Assembly (NCBI GenBank): GCA_022842805.1
Contig: JALHOX010000213.1
Coordinates: forward strand, 1-7,894
Length of the DNA: 7,894 nt
DNA from: Phycisphaerae bacterium
GTDB lineage: Bacteria; Planctomycetota; Phycisphaerae; UBA1845; Fen-1342
Direction of reading: 5' to 3'
Shown: piece by piece, positions 6,109-7,894 of the stretch
How the letters are laid out: each line of letters opens with the position of its first letter
How positions within the stretch are numbered: position 1 is the stretch's first letter
Notes under the pieces: model-generated
Told to the model about the DNA's origin: nothing
The model's input: only the letters and a program-made list of their open reading frames with translations
Databases searched by the model: none
Made by a program: the position numbers and the translations under genes

Positions 6109-6708
6109 ATGAATGCCCCCTCGTCCAGCGAAGGCGCCCAATCATCCAACCCGCAAACCGGGGCGGATGACGATGCGGCACTCATCGCGGCCGTCTACGA
6201 CGAATTGCACGCCCTCGCCAGCGCCTATTTGCGCAAGGAGCGGCAGGACCACACCTTGCAGACCACCGCCCTCGTGAACGAGGCCTGGCTGCGGCTTTCC
6301 GGACGCGACGGGTCGGCATACTCAAACCGCGCCCACTTCTTCCGCGCCGCCGCCCTGGCGATGCGCCGAATCCTCATCGACCACGCCACACGCCGGACCG
6401 CCGAAAAACGAGGCGGGTTGCGAACCAAGCTGGCCCTCGACGAGACGATCGACATCGCGCTACCCAGCACCACCGCGTCCGATGGCGGCGACCTGCTCGC
6501 CCTCGACGCCGCCCTCCGCCAACTCGCAACAGAAAACGCCCAGATGGCCCGCGTCGTCGAGCTCCGTTATTTCGGCGGCTGCACCATCGACGAAACCGCC
6601 GAAGCCCTCGGAATCAGCACGTCCACCGTGGAGCGCGATTGGCGCTTCGCCCGTGCCTGGCTGCGGGCGGCGATCGGCGGCGACGAGGAAATCTTGCGAA
6701 ATTCCTGA
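6109..6708 (+). CDS. ECF-type RNA polymerase sigma factor (planctomycete kinase-linked group)
   Basis: A 199-aa sigma-70-family factor directing RNA polymerase to a specific promoter set. The region 2 part runs from about 20 to 98: VYDELHALASAYLRKERQ, then the family signature HTLQTTALVNEAWLRL (48-63) and HFFRAAALAMRRILIDHA (76-93), typical of the ECF subfamily abundant in planctomycetes. Region 4 (about 135-186) carries the helix-turn-helix in VVELRYFGGCTIDETAEALG (149-168) and STSTVERDWRFARAWL. ATG at 6109 is preferred over the in-frame TTG two codons upstream (6103); neither has a Shine-Dalgarno, so the message may have a short leader. The next start codon (ATG 6708) overlaps the TGA stop by one base, a translational-coupling arrangement. 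A Ser/Thr kinase gene follows on the same strand. In this sigma group the kinase is thought to control sigma activity by phosphorylation rather than through an anti-sigma factor (inference here). Confidence 0.92.
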   Translation: MNAPSSSEGAQSSNPQTGADDDAALIAAVYDELHALASAYLRKERQDHTLQTTALVNEAWLRLSGRDGSAYSNRAHFFRAAALAMRRILIDHATRRTAEKRGGLRTKLALDETIDIALPSTTASDGGDLLALDAALRQLATENAQMARVVELRYFGGCTIDETAEALGISTSTVERDWRFARAWLRAAIGGDEEILRNS

Positions 6709-6740
6709 TGGAGGCCATGCCCGCAAAACGCTATTCATAA
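6708..6740 (+). pseudogene. 10-codon ORF overlapping the sigma stop; possible stranded kinase start
   Basis: ATG (6708-6710) shares its A with the sigma TGA and encodes MEAMPAKRYS before TAA at 6738-6740. The stop lies inside the first 14-bp repeat unit. A second in-frame ATG at 6717 has GGAGG only two bases before it. This looks like the coupled start expected for the downstream kinase, cut off by the repeat block. It could also be chance, or a short coupling or leader peptide. Confidence 0.35.
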
Positions 6741-6788
6741 GGCACGATTCGTACGGCGCTATTCGTAAGGCACTGTGCGTAGGGCGGG
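6733..6788 (+). repeat. Four tandem 14-bp units (consensus ATTCGTAAGGCACT)
   Basis: Units are ATTCATAAGGCACG (6733), ATTCGTACGGCGCT (6747), ATTCGTAAGGCACT (6761) and a diverged GTGCGTAGGGCGGG (6775). The last overlaps the left arm of the following palindrome. A longer view gives a 17-base repeat at 6729-6745 and 6757-6773 with one mismatch. The overlap suggests that the array grew by duplication of the edge of the palindromic element. Confidence 0.7.
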
Positions 6789-6878
6789 TTTCACCCGCCT
6801 CCTAGCGCCATGGGCCGATCAACGCCCGGCCCCACCAGGCGGATCGGCAACCCAGAGGCGGGCCTGACCCGCCCAACG
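6778..6878. mobile_element. REP/MITE-like nested palindrome with 24-bp terminal inverted repeats
   Basis: The left arm (6778-6801) and right arm (6855-6878) are inverted repeats matching at 19 of 24 positions. Each arm is itself a small palindrome: GGCGGGTTTCACCCGCC on the left and GGCGGGCCTGACCCGCC on the right. Inside, TGGG/CCCA (6811-6814 and 6851-6854), CCGATC/GATCGG (6815-6820 and 6842-6847) and GCC-GG/CC-GGC (6824-6829 and 6835-6840) also pair, so the unit can fold into one long imperfect hairpin with a CCCCA loop. It has no coding capacity. This is the layout of paired REP sequences (REPINs) or a small MITE, moved in trans if mobile. It could also act as an attenuator between the sigma and kinase genes. 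Mobility is not shown by one copy. Confidence 0.55.
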
Positions 6879-6880
6879 TT

Positions 6881-7894
6881 TTGAACCACGTCGCCCCGGA
6901 GAGGTACTCGGCAATTCGCGCGAACCCTGCCAGAAACGGTTCCAAGTTCGGCCGCGTGGCCGAGCTCTTTCATCTGGCTCTCCAGCGGCCGGACGCAGAG
7001 CGCGACGCATTTCTGCACGCCGAAACCCCCGACGACGAGCCGACGCGGTCCGCCGTCCTGCGCCTGCTCGCCGCCGACTCCAATTCAGGCGATTTCCTGG
7101 CCGCTCCCGCCATCGGCCCCGGCTTCTCCATCACCAACGCCGCCACCGACGCCCCCGGCTCATCGCTCCGTCGCGTCGGCCGCTATCGCCTCCTCCGTCC
7201 GCTCGGCAGCGGCGGCGTCGGTCACGTCTGGCTCGCCCGGCGCGACGACGGACAATTCGACCAGCACGTCGCCATCAAGCTCATCCGCCGCGGCATGGAC
7301 ACCCCCGCCGAGCTCGACCGCTTCCGCCAGGAGCGTCAACTCCTCGCCCGACTCGAGCACCCCAACATCGCCCGCCTCATCGACGGCGGCGCAACCGACG
7401 ACGGATTGCCCTATCTCGTCATGGAATACGTCGACGGCGCGCCGATCGACGAATACTGCCGCCGCACCTCCGCGACCCTGGCGCAGCGATTGGCGCTCTT
7501 TCGCCAGGTCTGCGCCGCCGTGCAATCCGCCCACCAAAACCTCATCATCCATCGCGACATCAAGCCGGGGAACATCCTCGTGACCACCGACGGCCGCCCC
7601 AAGCTGCTCGATTTCGGCATCGCGAAGGCGATCGAATCAACCTTCGGCGACGCAACCCGGGAAGCCCTCACACGCGAAGGCCGCCTCCTGACGCCCGAAT
7701 ACGCCAGCCCCGAACAGCTTCGCGGCCAGCCGATCTCGACCGCCTCCGACGTCTACTCGCTCGGCGTCGTGCTCTACCAACTCCTGACCGGCGTGCGACC
7801 GTGGGATGGCGGCGATCTCGTCCGCGACGACCGCCCGCCTCCGCCGCGCCCCAGTACGCGACTTCACAGCCGCCGGCCAACCCGCCCCGCGAGC
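6881..7894 (+). CDS. Hanks-type Ser/Thr protein kinase (3' truncated by window)
   Basis: The frame is open from after the TAG at 6803-6805 to the window end with no ATG available. TTG at 6881, two bases past the palindrome, is taken as start; GTG at 6956 is the alternative, giving a start right at the conserved AELFHLALQRP helix. The short N-terminal helical region (6950-7080, FGRVAELFHLALQRPDAERDAFL) is typical of planctomycete sigma-linked kinases. Kinase motifs: Gly loop LGSGGVGHVWLA (from 7202), VAIK with the ATP lysine at 7277, VMEY hinge, HRDIKPGN with the catalytic Asp at 7556, DFG at 7610, YASPEQ at the P+1 end, and SDVYSLGVVLYQLLTG. All key catalytic residues are present. The end of the kinase domain and any membrane or sensor (TPR, WD40) region lie beyond the window. 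Codons before about 6950 are less GC3-biased than the rest, so the first 20-odd residues are doubtful. Likely partner of the sigma factor just upstream. Confidence 0.9.
   Translation, partial: MNHVAPERYSAIRANPARNGSKFGRVAELFHLALQRPDAERDAFLHAETPDDEPTRSAVLRLLAADSNSGDFLAAPAIGPGFSITNAATDAPGSSLRRVGRYRLLRPLGSGGVGHVWLARRDDGQFDQHVAIKLIRRGMDTPAELDRFRQERQLLARLEHPNIARLIDGGATDDGLPYLVMEYVDGAPIDEYCRRTSATLAQRLALFRQVCAAVQSAHQNLIIHRDIKPGNILVTTDGRPKLLDFGIAKAIESTFGDATREALTREGRLLTPEYASPEQLRGQPISTASDVYSLGVVLYQLLTGVRPWDGGDLVRDDRPPPPRPSTRLHSRRPTRPAS

Noticed and set aside
5027..6112. A 361-codon plus-strand open frame over the Gly-rich protein gene
   Set aside because: It is antisense to an ORF with a signal peptide and ribosome site. 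It runs through the divergent intergenic region and shows no domain.
7160..7867. Several minus-strand open frames over the kinase gene
   Set aside because: They are antisense to a reading frame with the full set of Hanks kinase motifs and have no domain content of their own.

Overview
The window looks like a piece of a GC-rich planctomycete chromosome, probably from the Phycisphaerae side of the phylum (inference). Three things point there. The first gene ends in a planctomycete-style dockerin/EF-hand tail. An ECF-type sigma factor of the planctomycete-rich kind is followed by a Hanks-type Ser/Thr kinase. Most starts lack a strong Shine-Dalgarno sequence, and several starts are GTG or TTG.

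Layout. Bases 2-145 are the 3' end of a secreted dockerin-tailed protein (+). Bases 146-428 are non-coding and hold a 23-bp tandem repeat built on a 12-bp palindrome. Bases 429-2144 encode an M3-family zinc metallopeptidase (+). A convergent spacer (2145-2283) holds a hairpin and a period-7 tandem repeat that runs up to the next gene's stop codon. A minus-strand cluster follows, in transcription order: an unrecognised 135-aa helical protein (5037-4630), a YhaM-type OB-fold/HD 3'-5' exoribonuclease (4541-3492) and a group I cysteine desulfurase (3459-2284). Upstream of it, also on the minus strand, is a glycine-rich secreted protein, probably a lipoprotein (5920-5267). Divergent from that are the ECF sigma factor (6109-6708, +) and a Ser/Thr kinase (from about 6881, +) that runs off the window.

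How the genes may work together. The sigma factor and kinase form a signalling pair. The divergent secreted protein shares a 188-bp intergenic region with the sigma gene and is a candidate co-regulated output or partner (inference). The minus-strand cluster joins RNA turnover (YhaM), sulfur mobilisation (cysteine desulfurase) and an unknown small helical protein; spacing suggests co-transcription, but no functional link is proven.

The most unusual part is bases 6709-6880, between the sigma and kinase genes. Four 14-bp tandem units run directly into a roughly 101-bp REP/MITE-like imperfect palindrome. This block separates a start codon that overlaps the sigma stop (a 10-codon ORF) from the kinase reading frame, suggesting an insertion that displaced the kinase start. 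No CRISPR array, tRNA, rRNA, transposase or phage gene was seen, and I found no clearly new multi-gene system.
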